This document shows positions 41,294-50,443 of a stretch of DNA of 64,000 nt, piece by piece. A program made the translations under genes and the position numbers. The notes below the pieces were generated by a model. It was not told the origin of the DNA and ran no database searches. It saw nothing but the letters and a program-made list of their open reading frames with translations. Position 1 is the stretch's first letter. Each line of letters opens with the position of its first letter. Origin of the DNA: Saccharopolyspora hirsuta (GTDB taxonomy: Bacteria; Actinomycetota; Actinomycetes; Mycobacteriales; Pseudonocardiaceae); NCBI RefSeq assembly GCF_008630535.1, contig NZ_VWPH01000016.1, positions 62,001 through 126,000 on the forward strand, read 5' to 3'.

Positions 41294-42634
41294 ATGGCCG
41301 TCGAGCACTCCGCCGAGGCCGCGCCGAGCAAGCAGATCGGCAACGACGACTACTCGCTGCGCCGCGTCCCGCGGGAAGCGCGCTACGGGTTCTGGTCCAT
41401 GCTGCTGCAGTGGCTCGGGCAGTCCGGCTCCCTGTCCCAGTTCGTGCTGGGCGCTTCCCTGGGCATCGCGATGGGTTTTCGGGACGCCTTCTGGGCGTTC
41501 ACCCTCGGTGCGGTGCTGCTGGAGGTGGTGATCTTCCTGGTCGGGCTGGCCGGTCAGCGCGAGGGCCTGGCGATGACCATGCTCACCCGCTTCGCCGGGT
41601 TCGGCCGCAACGGGTCGGCGCTGGTCAGCCTGGTCATCGCGATCAGCATGGTGGGCTGGTTCGGGGTGCAGAACGGCATCTTCGGCCAGAGCATGGTGTC
41701 GCTGGTCGGCGGCCCGGCGTGGCTGTGGTGCGCGATCTCCGGCCTGGTGCTGACCGCGCTGGTGATCTACGGCTTCCGGTACATGATGTGGCTGGCCAGG
41801 ATCGCGGTCCCGCTGTTCTTCGCGCTGGTGGCCTGGAGCGTGATCAGCACGCTGTCGCAGCACTCGATCGGCGAGCTGATCTCCCGCGAGCCGACCGCCG
41901 CCGCGCTGTCCATCCCGGCGGCGGCGACCATCGTGGCCGGTGGGTTCATGTCGGGCGCGGTCGTCGCCCCGGACATGACCCGCTACAACCGCAAGGGCTG
42001 GCACGTCCTGCTGCAGAGCTCGTGCTCGATGATCCTCAGCGAGTACATCGTCGGCATGACCGGCGTGCTGCTCGGGCAGCTGGTCGGCAGCAAGGACGTG
42101 ACGTCCATCGTGCTGTCCACCTCCGGCGCGGTCGGGCTGATCATCGTGGTGCTGTCGACCGCCAAGATCAACGACTGGAACCTGTACGCGTCCTCGCTGG
42201 GCGTGGTGAACTTCGTCGACACCGTGTTCGGCAAGCGCCTGCACCGCGCCTCGGTCACGCTGGTGATCGGCCTCGCCGGGACCGTGCTCTCGGCGGTGGG
42301 GTTCCTGGAGCACTTCACCGACTTCCTGAAGGTGCTGGGCGTGGCGATCCCGCCGATCGGCGGCATCATCGTCGCCGAGTACTGGGTGGCCCGCCGGATG
42401 CGCGGCGACCTCGACCGCACCCGCCCGACCGGGACGCTGCCCGGCACGGTCGCCACCTGGGTCCCGGCCACGCTGGTGGTGTGGGCCGCGGGCTTCGCCG
42501 TCGGCTACTTCGTGGACGCGGGTATCCCGGCGCTGAACTCTCTGCTCACCGGATTCGTGCTCTACACCGCGCTGTCCTGGGCCGGGCTGGTGCGCCCGGT
42601 CGGGACCTCGACGCTGGAAGGACCGAAGTCATGA
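41294..42634 (+). CDS. NCS1 family cytosine/purine permease (CodB-like)
   Basis: A 446-residue twelve-helix transporter. SLRRVPREARYGFWSMLLQWLG is the NCS1 N-terminal signature, and the helix-6 region GGFMSGAVVAPDMTRYNRK matches CodB-type permeases. NCS1 members import nucleobases, hydantoins or thiamine precursors. GAGGAG precedes ATG 41294. It overlaps the M20 peptidase gene by ATGA, so the imported compound probably carries a bond the peptidase-like enzyme cleaves, for example a hydantoin-derived N-carbamoyl acid; this is inference. Confidence 0.9.
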   Translation: MAVEHSAEAAPSKQIGNDDYSLRRVPREARYGFWSMLLQWLGQSGSLSQFVLGASLGIAMGFRDAFWAFTLGAVLLEVVIFLVGLAGQREGLAMTMLTRFAGFGRNGSALVSLVIAISMVGWFGVQNGIFGQSMVSLVGGPAWLWCAISGLVLTALVIYGFRYMMWLARIAVPLFFALVAWSVISTLSQHSIGELISREPTAAALSIPAAATIVAGGFMSGAVVAPDMTRYNRKGWHVLLQSSCSMILSEYIVGMTGVLLGQLVGSKDVTSIVLSTSGAVGLIIVVLSTAKINDWNLYASSLGVVNFVDTVFGKRLHRASVTLVIGLAGTVLSAVGFLEHFTDFLKVLGVAIPPIGGIIVAEYWVARRMRGDLDRTRPTGTLPGTVATWVPATLVVWAAGFAVGYFVDAGIPALNSLLTGFVLYTALSWAGLVRPVGTSTLEGPKS

Positions 42635-43920
42635 CCGCTGCCGAGGACGAGGTCGTCGAGCTGTGCCGCGACCTGATCCGCATCGACACCTCCAACCCGA
42701 CCAGCGACGAGCGCGCGGCGGCCGAGTACGTCGCGGCGAAGCTGGCCGAGGTGGGGATCGAGTCCACGCTGGTCGAGAGCGCGCCCGGCCGGGCCAGCGT
42801 GATCGCCCGGGTCGAGGGGGCCGACCCGTCGCGCGGCGCGCTGCTGATGCACGGCCACCTCGACGTGGTGCCCGCCGACGCCTCCGAGTGGACCTTCGAC
42901 CCGTTCGGCGGGGAGATCCGCGACGGCTGCCTGTGGGGCCGGGGCGCGATCGACATGAAGGACTTCGACGCGGTGATCCTCGCGGTGGCCCGCGAATTCG
43001 GCCGCACCGGCCGGAATCCGCCGCGCGATATCGTGTTCGGCTTCCTGGCCGACGAGGAGGCGGGCGGCAGGTTCGGCTCGCACTGGCTCGTGCAGAACCG
43101 CCGCGACCTGTTCGACGGCGTCACCGAGGCGATCACCGAGGGCGGCGGGGTCTCCTTCGACCTCGGCAACGGCCAGCGGCTCTACCCGATCGAGAACGCC
43201 CAGCGCGGCCAGGCGTGGCTGCGGCTGATCGCCACCGGCCGGGCCGGTCACGGCTCCTCCCCCAACGACGAGAACGCCGTCACCGACCTGGCCGAGTCGC
43301 TGGCCCGCATCGGTCGGCACCGCTTCCCGGTGCGGCTGATCGAACCGGTGCGCGGGCTGCTGGAGCGGGCCGCCGAGCTGCTCGGCGTCGAGTTCGACCC
43401 GTCCGATGTGGACGCCAGCCTGGCGAAGATGGGCCCGGTGGCCGAGCTGGTGGACGTGATCCTGCGGAACTCGGCGAACCCGACCATGATCGAGGGCGGC
43501 TACCAGACCAACGTCATCCCCGGCCGGGCCACCGCCGCGGTGGACGGCCGCTTCCTGCCCGGCCACGAGCAGGAGCTGCTGGACACCGTCGACTCCCTGC
43601 TGCTGCCGTCGGTGCGCCGCGAGTTCATCCACCACGACGTGGCGATGCAGACCGAGTTCGCGGGCACCCTGGTGGACGCGATGTGCGCGGCGATCCGCGC
43701 CGAGGACCCGGACGGCCACCCGACCCCGTACTGCAACGCGGGCGGCACGGACAACAAGGCGTTCGCGACCATCGGCATCAACGGGTTCGGGTTCAAGGCC
43801 CTCCGCGTGCCGCCGGACCTGCCGTACGCGCGGATGTTCCACGGCGTGGACGAGCGGATCCCGCTGGAGTCGCTGCGCTTCTCGACCCGCGTGATGCGGC
43901 GCCTGCTCGAAACCTGCTGA
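42631..43920 (+). CDS. M20 family metallopeptidase/deacylase (ArgE/DapE-like)
   Basis: A 429-residue M20 zinc enzyme. Metal ligands and catalytic residues are visible: HGHLDVVPA, GRGAIDMKDF, LADEEAGG, NAGGTDNKAF and a C-terminal FHGVDERI. M20 relatives include acetylornithine deacetylase, succinyl-diaminopimelate desuccinylase and carbamoylases. Coupling to an NCS1 permease favours catabolism of an N-acyl or N-carbamoyl compound over arginine or lysine synthesis. Confidence 0.9.
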   Translation: MTAAEDEVVELCRDLIRIDTSNPTSDERAAAEYVAAKLAEVGIESTLVESAPGRASVIARVEGADPSRGALLMHGHLDVVPADASEWTFDPFGGEIRDGCLWGRGAIDMKDFDAVILAVAREFGRTGRNPPRDIVFGFLADEEAGGRFGSHWLVQNRRDLFDGVTEAITEGGGVSFDLGNGQRLYPIENAQRGQAWLRLIATGRAGHGSSPNDENAVTDLAESLARIGRHRFPVRLIEPVRGLLERAAELLGVEFDPSDVDASLAKMGPVAELVDVILRNSANPTMIEGGYQTNVIPGRATAAVDGRFLPGHEQELLDTVDSLLLPSVRREFIHHDVAMQTEFAGTLVDAMCAAIRAEDPDGHPTPYCNAGGTDNKAFATIGINGFGFKALRVPPDLPYARMFHGVDERIPLESLRFSTRVMRRLLETC

Positions 43921-43925
43921 TCGGT

Positions 43926-43971
43926 CTCGTGAGCGGCGGTGGTCGCCGTTGCGACCATCGCCGCTCACGAG
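43926..43971. terminator. Hairpin between convergent M20 and amidohydrolase genes
   Basis: 21-nt arms (43926-43946, 43951-43971; one wobble) with loop CGTT fill nearly the whole 56-bp gap. The arms begin CTCGTGAGCGGCG, loosely related to the 4788/35713 elements. Confidence 0.75.
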
Positions 43972-43976
43972 CTGTG

Positions 43977-45629
43977 TCAGGTGACCTCCAGCGCACCGGT
44001 GTCGTGCGCGATGTGCCCTCCGACGATCGTCGCGCCCACCGTCAGCTCACCGATGCGGTCCGGGGCGACGCTGAGCAGGTCGTCGCTGAGGACCGTGAAG
44101 TCGGCGAGCATGCCTCGCGCGAGAGTTCCCTTGACGTGCTCCTCGTGCACCGCGTGGGCCGAGCCGATCGTGTAGGCCCGGAGCGCTTCCTCCGGGGTCA
44201 CTGCTTCGTGCAGGCCGATCGGTGCGCCCGAGGCGGTGCGCCGGTTGACCATGTCGTGGATGCTCAGCAGCGGGTCCTGGGCGACCACCGGGGCGTCGGT
44301 GGAGCCCGGCAGCACCACACCGGCGTCGAGGAACGACCGCATCCGGTACGCCAGCTGGCTGCGCTCCGGGCCGAGGGCCGTCAGCAGGCCGTCGCCGATC
44401 TCCGACAGGAACCGGCCCTGCGGCACCGGGATCAGGCCCAGCGCGGCGATCCGGGCGACCTGCTGCTCGCTGGTCACCGCCGCGTGCTCGATGCGGTGGC
44501 GCACGTCGGTGCGCGGGTGCAGGCGCTGCGCCTCCTCGTAGGAGTCCAGCACGACGTCCAGGGCCGCGTCGCCGATGGCGTGCGTGGCGACCTGCCAGCC
44601 GCACCGGTGCGCTTCGAGGATGAAGCGGCGGATCTGCTCGCGCTCGAACTGGAGCAGGCCGCTGTTGCCGGGGGTGTCGTGGTAGTCGCAGCACATCGCG
44701 GCGGACCGGCCGATCAGCGACCCGTCCGAGAGGATCTTCGTCGGGCCGATGCGCAGCCGCTCGTCGCCGAAACCGGTGCGCAGGCCGAGGTCCAGGCCGT
44801 ACCAGGTGTTTCCCGGTTCGAGCGCGCCCACCTCGCGCAGCGCGGTGATGTAGGGCATCAGCGTCATCCGGACGCCCAGCAGCCCGCGCTCCCGCGCCTG
44901 CATGAACGCGTCCAGGTCGGCGGGGCCGTTGCCGATGCCGTCGACGACGCCGATGCCCGGTTCGGTCACGCTGGTCAGCCCGACCGACAGCGCCGCCCGC
45001 GACGCCGCTTCGATGTTGGCGATCCACTCCGCCGCGGGCTCGGGGCGCAGCACGCGCTCGACCAGCTGCATCGCGGTCTCCTGCAGCAGCCCCTCCGCCC
45101 GGCCGCCCGCATCGCGCACGACGCACCCGCCGGGCACGTCGGGCAGGTCGGCGAGGTCGGTGAAACCGGCACGCGCGAAGGCCTCGGTGTTGGCCACGGC
45201 CATGTGGTGCGAGGTGTGCACCAGCCAGACCGGTCGCCCACCGGCTACCCGGTCCAGCGCTTCGGCCGTCGGGTGGCCGCCGATCTTGTTCTGGTCGTAG
45301 CCCGAGCCGACCACCCAGGCATCGGCCGGGAGCGAGGCGGCCCGCTGCGCCACCGCCTCGTACAGCGCGTCGAGGCTCGGTGCGGCCGCGTGGGAGACGT
45401 CGAGCTCGCGAAGTGCCTTGCCCGCCAGGCTCAAGTGGTGGTGCGCGTCGTTGAAGCCGGGCACCGCGGGCGCGCCGCCGAGGTCGACGACGATGTCCGC
45501 GCCGCACCCGTCCAGCTCCTCGTCCAGACCGGCGATGCGCCCGTTGAGCACCCCGATCCGGCTCGCCGCGGGGCGTTCCCGGTCGAGGGTGCGGAATCGT
45601 CCATTGTGGAAGATCGCGTCGAGGCGCAA
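43977..45629 (-). CDS. Amidohydrolase family protein (YtcJ-like)
   Basis: A 550-residue amidohydrolase-3 protein. GFNDAHHHLS carries the N-terminal metal-binding histidines; later VATHAIGDAALD and HRIEHAAV supply further ligands, and VLPGSTDAPV the terminal Asp. YtcJ-like proteins are metal-dependent hydrolases, many acting on amides or esters; substrate unknown. The TTG start at 45629 lies 6 bp after the stop of the MHS transporter, with GAGGAG inside the preceding coding end, so the two are one operon. Confidence 0.87.
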   Translation of the reverse strand: MRLDAIFHNGRFRTLDRERPAASRIGVLNGRIAGLDEELDGCGADIVVDLGGAPAVPGFNDAHHHLSLAGKALRELDVSHAAAPSLDALYEAVAQRAASLPADAWVVGSGYDQNKIGGHPTAEALDRVAGGRPVWLVHTSHHMAVANTEAFARAGFTDLADLPDVPGGCVVRDAGGRAEGLLQETAMQLVERVLRPEPAAEWIANIEAASRAALSVGLTSVTEPGIGVVDGIGNGPADLDAFMQARERGLLGVRMTLMPYITALREVGALEPGNTWYGLDLGLRTGFGDERLRIGPTKILSDGSLIGRSAAMCCDYHDTPGNSGLLQFEREQIRRFILEAHRCGWQVATHAIGDAALDVVLDSYEEAQRLHPRTDVRHRIEHAAVTSEQQVARIAALGLIPVPQGRFLSEIGDGLLTALGPERSQLAYRMRSFLDAGVVLPGSTDAPVVAQDPLLSIHDMVNRRTASGAPIGLHEAVTPEEALRAYTIGSAHAVHEEHVKGTLARGMLADFTVLSDDLLSVAPDRIGELTVGATIVGGHIAHDTGALEVT

Positions 45630-45635
45630 GGTTCG

Positions 45636-46967
45636 TCAACTCCTCTTCGAAAGGACCCGGGGCGCGTGCTCCCGGCGGGCGGTGACCGCGGCGAGCGCCG
45701 CGACGCACCCGGTGGTGATCAGCAGCAGGACCGCGTAGAACCCGACCACCGGCCAGATCGAACCGCTGGCGGTCAGCAGGAACTGGGCCACCAGCGGCGT
45801 CGTCCCGCCGATGAGCGTCGAGCACAGCTGGTAGGACAGCGAGATCCCGGTGTAGCGGACGCGGGAGCTGAACGCGCGGGCGAGGAACCCGGCCAGCACC
45901 GCGTAGTACCCGGACCCCGAGATGGTGGCCAGCGCGACGCCGAGGAAGACCAGGATCGGCCGCGTGGTGCTGATCAGCAGGAACATCGGCACGGCGACGG
46001 CGACCTGGACCAGCAGCGAGCACACCATGAACCGGGTCTCGCCGACCCGCTCGGAGATCAGCGCCGCGATCGGCTGCCAGGCGAACTGCACCGCGGAGAT
46101 CCCGAGCAGGACGTAGAGCATCGTCTGCCGGTCCATGCCCAGCTCGTTGGTGGTCCAGGACAGCACGAACGTGTTGGTGAAGTACGCGGCCGAGATGCCC
46201 ATGATCGAGGCCCCGATGCCCAGCAGCACGCTGCGCCAGGCGGTGCGCAGCACCTCCGCGATCGGCAGCCGCACCACGTCACCGCTGTCCTTGACCTCCT
46301 CGAACTCGCCGGACTCCTCGACCTTCATGCGGATCACCAGGCCGACCACGACGAGCAGCCCGGACAGCAGGAACGGCACCCGCCAGCCCCACGCGGCGAA
46401 CGCGGCGTCGTCCAGGGAGCCCGCGGCGAGGAAGACCAGCGTGGCCAGGATCGCCCCGGCCGGGGAACCCTGCTGCACCAGCATCGCGAAGAACGACGCC
46501 CGCCCCTTCGGGGCGCTCTCCGCGGCCATCAGCACCGCGCCGCCCCACTCCCCGCCGACGGCGATGCCCTGCACCGCGCGCAGCAGCGCCAGCAGGAACG
46601 GCGCGGCGACGCCGATCTGCGCGTGGGTGGGCAGCACCCCGATGAGGAAGGTGGCCACGCCCATCATCAGCAGCGTGGTGATCAGCGTGCCCTTGCGGCC
46701 CAGGCGGTCGCCGAAGTGGCCGAACACGATGCCGCCGAGCGGCCGGGCGAGGAAGCCCACCCAGAACGTCGCGAAGGAGGCGAGGACCCCGGCGGCGGGC
46801 GAGGCGTCGGGGAAGAACAGCTTCCCGAAGACCAGCGCGGACGCCGTTCCGTAGATGTAGAAGTCGTACCACTCGATGGTGGTGCCGACGAAGGACGCGA
46901 CACCCGCGCGGCGGGCTCGGCGCGGTGCGCTGCGGAACCCGGTTCGGGCGGAGCTGGGGACGGTCAT
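45636..46967 (-). CDS. MHS family MFS transporter (paralogue)
   Basis: A 443-residue metabolite:H+ symporter with FVGTTIEWYDFYIYG near residue 30 and motif A GHFGDRLGRKG. It is clearly related to the transporter at 5969-7300, which has identical length and similar sequence throughout. GGAGG lies 4 nt before ATG. It presumably imports the substrate of the amidohydrolase immediately downstream. A divergent LysR gene with a perfect LTTR dyad is the probable regulator. Confidence 0.9.
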   Translation of the reverse strand: MTVPSSARTGFRSAPRRARRAGVASFVGTTIEWYDFYIYGTASALVFGKLFFPDASPAAGVLASFATFWVGFLARPLGGIVFGHFGDRLGRKGTLITTLLMMGVATFLIGVLPTHAQIGVAAPFLLALLRAVQGIAVGGEWGGAVLMAAESAPKGRASFFAMLVQQGSPAGAILATLVFLAAGSLDDAAFAAWGWRVPFLLSGLLVVVGLVIRMKVEESGEFEEVKDSGDVVRLPIAEVLRTAWRSVLLGIGASIMGISAAYFTNTFVLSWTTNELGMDRQTMLYVLLGISAVQFAWQPIAALISERVGETRFMVCSLLVQVAVAVPMFLLISTTRPILVFLGVALATISGSGYYAVLAGFLARAFSSRVRYTGISLSYQLCSTLIGGTTPLVAQFLLTASGSIWPVVGFYAVLLLITTGCVAALAAVTARREHAPRVLSKRS

Positions 46968-47059
46968 GGAGCCTCCGGGGGCTTGCGGGCCGGGCCCGAT
47001 CGGACAGGCACAGTGTGTGTTCCGGCTCCGATGCCGTCTAATACTTGATTCCTGGGTTC

Positions 47060-47080
47060 GCGATGCCTCGGAGGCATCGC
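47060..47080. promoter_or_regulatory. LysR-type operator (T-N11-A dyad)
   Basis: GCGATGCCTC-G-GAGGCATCGC: perfect 10-bp arms containing T(47064)-N11-A(47076). It lies 20 bp before the LysR GTG and 93 bp from the divergent MHS start, the usual site for autoregulation and neighbour control. Confidence 0.65.
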
Positions 47081-47100
47081 CCGTGCTAGGGAGGTCCGCC

Positions 47101-48012
47101 GTGGAGCTGCGGGTGCTGCGCTACTTCCTCGCCGTGGCCGAGGCCGAGTCGGTCACCGCGGCGGCCCGCCAGGTGCACGTCGCCCAGCCCTCCATCTCGC
47201 GGCAGCTGAAAGCCCTGGAGAAGGACCTCGGCGTCGCGCTGTTCACCCGCCGCGCGGGATCGCTGGCGCTGAACGCCGCCGGTCGCCGCTTCCTGCCCAT
47301 CGCGCGGGACCTGGTGCGCCGCGCCGAGCAGGCCGCCGAGACGATGGGCGCCGTCGGCCGGGGCGAGGAGGCCGCGCTCACCGTGGTCGCCCCGCCCTCG
47401 ACGGTCGCCTACCTGCTGGCCCCGCTGATGGCCAGCGGCGGCACCGCCCCGTTCCGCGACGCCATCCAGGAGCAGCCCAGCAAGGTCTTCGACACGCTGC
47501 TGGCCAGCGACGCCGACCTCGGCATCTCCACCAACCCGGCCCCGCCGCCGCTGGAGTCGGCGTTCCTCGGCCGCACCCCGGTCATCGCCCAGCTGCCCGC
47601 CGAGCACCCCTGGGCCGATCGCCGCACGATCGCGCTCGCCGAGCTGGTCACCGCACCGCTGATCGTCATGACCCGCGCCAACGCGGCGCGGCTGGTCGTC
47701 GACGACGCCATCAGCCGCGCGGGCCTCACCACCGCCGAACTCGCCGAAACCGGCTCCTCGGCCTTCGCCCAGGCGCTGGCCGCCGCCGGACGCGGGGTCT
47801 GCCTGGTCACCGACGATGCGCGCTTCGGCCTCCACGAGCTGATCGTGGCGGCACCCGACGGCCCGCTGACCGTTCCGCTGTACGCGGGGTGGGACCCCAC
47901 CCACTACGCCCGCTCCACCATCCAGGTCCTGGTCGAGGCACTGCGGACGCACTGCCGCCAGCACGCTCGGCGATTACCGGCGCTGCGCGCGGAAGCGGGC
48001 GACCTCCGGTGA
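47101..48012 (+). CDS. LysR family transcriptional regulator
   Basis: A 303-residue LysR protein: winged HTH at 1-60 (VELRVLRYFLAVAEAESVTAAARQVHVAQPSISRQLK) and effector domain from about 90. GTG 47101 has GGGAGG 6 nt upstream; the longer in-frame reading to 46876 crosses the LTTR dyad and is not protein-like. It is divergent from the MHS/amidohydrolase operon and probably regulates it. Confidence 0.92.
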   Translation: MELRVLRYFLAVAEAESVTAAARQVHVAQPSISRQLKALEKDLGVALFTRRAGSLALNAAGRRFLPIARDLVRRAEQAAETMGAVGRGEEAALTVVAPPSTVAYLLAPLMASGGTAPFRDAIQEQPSKVFDTLLASDADLGISTNPAPPPLESAFLGRTPVIAQLPAEHPWADRRTIALAELVTAPLIVMTRANAARLVVDDAISRAGLTTAELAETGSSAFAQALAAAGRGVCLVTDDARFGLHELIVAAPDGPLTVPLYAGWDPTHYARSTIQVLVEALRTHCRQHARRLPALRAEAGDLR

Positions 48013-48022
48013 GATCGCCCGC
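47995..48022. terminator. Hairpin overlapping the LysR stop codon
   Basis: 8-bp arms GCGGGCGA (47995-48002) and TCGCCCGC (48015-48022) flank the stop codon at 48010-48012, between convergent genes. Confidence 0.45.
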
Positions 48023-48045
48023 CTCTCAACACCAACCGTTGCGCG

Positions 48046-49029
48046 TTACGGCTGGGGGAACTGCTCCGCGTAGGTCGTCACCGCGGTGTTGATCGCCTGG
48101 AGGTTGCGGTCCAGGGCCTGGGTGTCCACGTTGTCGATCGTGTCGCACGCCTGGTGGTAGCAGGGGTCGAACGCCTCCCCCGCCTGGCCGCCCCACTTCT
48201 GGGCCTGCTCCGGGGACTTGGTCTGCTCCGCACCGGTGAAGGTGCCGCCCGCGGGGATGCCCACCTCGATGAACGGGCCGTAGTCCGAGCGGCCGTCGAA
48301 GTCGGTGCCCTCGGTCTCCACCCCGGCCTGGGCCAGCGAGTCGTTGAGCAGCTTCTCGATCTGCGCCGAGCCCTCCGGGCCCGGTCCGGCGCCCTCGCCG
48401 TCGGAGTCGTCGCCGTCGTAGGTGAAGTAGCCCGCGTTCGGCGAGCCGACCATGTCGAAGTTCAGGTACGCGGCGATCTGGTCCCGCTCGGCCTGCGACA
48501 GCGAGTCCACGTAGTGCTGGGAGCCGACCAGGCCCTGCTCCTCGGCGCCCCAGAAGGCGAAGCGCAGCTTGTTCTTCGGGGTCGCGCCGCTGCCCGCGTA
48601 GTCCAGCGCGGCCTGCAGGATCGCCGCCGAGCCGGTGCCGTTGTCGTTGATGCCCGGGCCGCGGCTGACGCTGTCCAGGTGGGCGCCGAACATCACCACG
48701 TTGTTGGCGTCGCCGCCGGGCGTCTCGGCCAGCAGGTTGTAGGTGGTGCCGCCGATGGCGTTGAACTCCTGGACGGTGGTGGTGAAACCGGCGCCGTCCA
48801 GCTGCGCCTTGATGTAGTCCAGCGACGCCTTGTAGCCGGGTTGGCCCGCCGCGCGGTTGCCGCCGTTGGCCTCCGCGATGCCCTGCAGCTCCTTCAGGTG
48901 GTCCTGCACCGCGGCGACCCCGGTCAGCGGTGCGACCTCGGCCGGTGCGCTCGCCGCGGTGGCCGGCAGCGCCAGGGCCGACACCGCGGCCAGCGCGGTC
49001 GCGGTCGCCAGTACTGGTCGTTTCGGCAT
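48046..49029 (-). CDS. Secreted M28 family aminopeptidase
   Basis: A 327-residue zinc aminopeptidase like S. griseus aminopeptidase. Signal peptide MPKRPVLATATALAAVSALA to about residue 27, then GAHLDSVSRGPGINDNGTGS (His and bridging Asp), GAEEQGL (catalytic and ligand Glu), NFDMVGSP (Asp) and CYHQACDT (His). It would release N-terminal residues from extracellular peptides. ATG 49029 with AAGGGA upstream is used; the longer frame to 49212 has no start signal. Confidence 0.92.
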   Translation of the reverse strand: MPKRPVLATATALAAVSALALPATAASAPAEVAPLTGVAAVQDHLKELQGIAEANGGNRAAGQPGYKASLDYIKAQLDGAGFTTTVQEFNAIGGTTYNLLAETPGGDANNVVMFGAHLDSVSRGPGINDNGTGSAAILQAALDYAGSGATPKNKLRFAFWGAEEQGLVGSQHYVDSLSQAERDQIAAYLNFDMVGSPNAGYFTYDGDDSDGEGAGPGPEGSAQIEKLLNDSLAQAGVETEGTDFDGRSDYGPFIEVGIPAGGTFTGAEQTKSPEQAQKWGGQAGEAFDPCYHQACDTIDNVDTQALDRNLQAINTAVTTYAEQFPQP

Positions 49030-49266
49030 GCCACATCCCTTCTTCCGGGCCAGGCCGGTTCGGGCGGAACGTATCCACCGGACGGCGGGCCGCGGCGGGT
49101 TTGACGGGAAGTCGCCGCCGGGCGCGAATTTCCCGGATTCACCGTTGAGCTCGCCGGAGAGTTCGGCCGGAATCCACCGGGGCGACGCGGCGAATCCACC
49201 GGCCCGGCGCACCGGCCGATTACCGTCCCGGCCGCCCAGTGCCGCAGCAGAGGAGGACGAAACCAG

Positions 49267-50277
49267 ATGGACCGTCGGTCATTCCTGGTCGCAGCGGGTG
49301 GAACGGTGGCGGCCACGGCCGCGCTGAGCCCCTCGGCGCAGGCCGCACCACCGCCCTCGGCGGGCGACCGGGTGCGGTTCAACCTGATCAGCGACATCCA
49401 GGGCGACCTCGCCGACTTCGGCCGGGCGCTGGACGACCTGGCCGCCACCAACCCGGACAGCGCCGGGCTCGGCATCGTCGGGGACATCACCCCGCGCGGC
49501 TACGACTTCGAGTACGACGCGGTCCGGTCCACTTTGGACAAGCACCCGCACCCGGCGGAGCTGGCCTGGGTGATCGGCAACCACGAGTTCTACGTGCCGA
49601 AGTGGCGCGACCCGGACACCCTGGCGCAGGACACCTGGCCCAACGGCACCACCGAGGAGTCGCTGTTCGCCAGCTTCTACCGCTTCACCGGGCGCAACGC
49701 GGTGTACACCGAGACGTCCTTCGGCGGCGTTCCGGTGCTGTGCCTGGGAACCGAGCGCTACTCGCACTACCACGACCCGCAGCTGTGGGACGAGGTGTGG
49801 ATGAGCGACGAGCAGTTCGGCTGGCTGGAGGACCGGCTCGCGCACTGGGCGCAGCGGCGCACCCCGGTGATGGTGCTGACCCACCACCCGCTGCCCAACA
49901 CCGTCTCCGGCACGCAGCGGCAGAGCTACGCCAACGAGTACCTGCAGGCCGAGCGGCTGCTCACCGCGCTCGGCAAGTACCCGGACGTGTTCGTGTTCAC
50001 CGGGCACACCCACTACCACCTGGAACTTCCCGACTGGACGGTGCGGCGGGTGGTGCCGGGCAGCGGCAACCTCGAGGGCTTCACCGTGGTCAACACCGGG
50101 GCGATCGAGACCGGCTGGCGCGACGACGGCAAGGGCGGCGAGGAGACCACCACCCGGGCGCTCAACCAGGGCCTGCAGATCGAGGTCGGCGCCCGCGACG
50201 TGGTGATCAAGGCGCGCGACTTCGCCACCGGCACCTGGCTGAAGCAGCTCACCGTCCCGCTGCACAACGCGGCGTGA
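49267..50277 (+). CDS. Tat-exported calcineurin-like metallophosphoesterase
   Basis: A 336-residue metallophosphoesterase. The N terminus MDRRSFLVAAGG is a twin-arginine signal. Dinuclear-metal motifs appear in order: SDIQGD (about 42-47), VGDIT, GNHEF, THHPL and GHTHYH. It likely hydrolyses extracellular phosphomonoesters or diesters. AGGAGG is about 10 nt upstream. It is divergent from the M28 gene and precedes a nucleoside transporter by 166 bp, consistent with nucleotide scavenging. Confidence 0.9.
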   Translation: MDRRSFLVAAGGTVAATAALSPSAQAAPPPSAGDRVRFNLISDIQGDLADFGRALDDLAATNPDSAGLGIVGDITPRGYDFEYDAVRSTLDKHPHPAELAWVIGNHEFYVPKWRDPDTLAQDTWPNGTTEESLFASFYRFTGRNAVYTETSFGGVPVLCLGTERYSHYHDPQLWDEVWMSDEQFGWLEDRLAHWAQRRTPVMVLTHHPLPNTVSGTQRQSYANEYLQAERLLTALGKYPDVFVFTGHTHYHLELPDWTVRRVVPGSGNLEGFTVVNTGAIETGWRDDGKGGEETTTRALNQGLQIEVGARDVVIKARDFATGTWLKQLTVPLHNAA

Positions 50278-50285
50278 CCCGGTGA

Positions 50286-50317
50286 TCACCCCGGGTGCCG
50301 GTGCGCGCCCGGGGTGA
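50286..50317 (+). terminator. Hairpin after the metallophosphoesterase
   Basis: 10-bp arms TCACCCCGGG (50286-50295) and CCCGGGGTGA (50308-50317), 12-nt loop, 8 bp past the stop. Confidence 0.6.
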
Positions 50318-50443
50318 GCGGCGCCGCCGAGAGATGCCAGTCACAAATGACAGTCCCCTGTGCACGCCCCCTGACCTGCATGCGAGCATGCCCGAGTTCC
50401 ACGTCACGTCGCCGTCGCGCGGCGTTCACCGGAAAGAAGGCTG

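Noticed and set aside
42663-47048. 1461-residue open frame on the plus strand
   Set aside because: It overlaps the M20 gene in another frame and is antisense to the amidohydrolase and MHS genes; no family motif and repetitive Arg/Gly/His composition.
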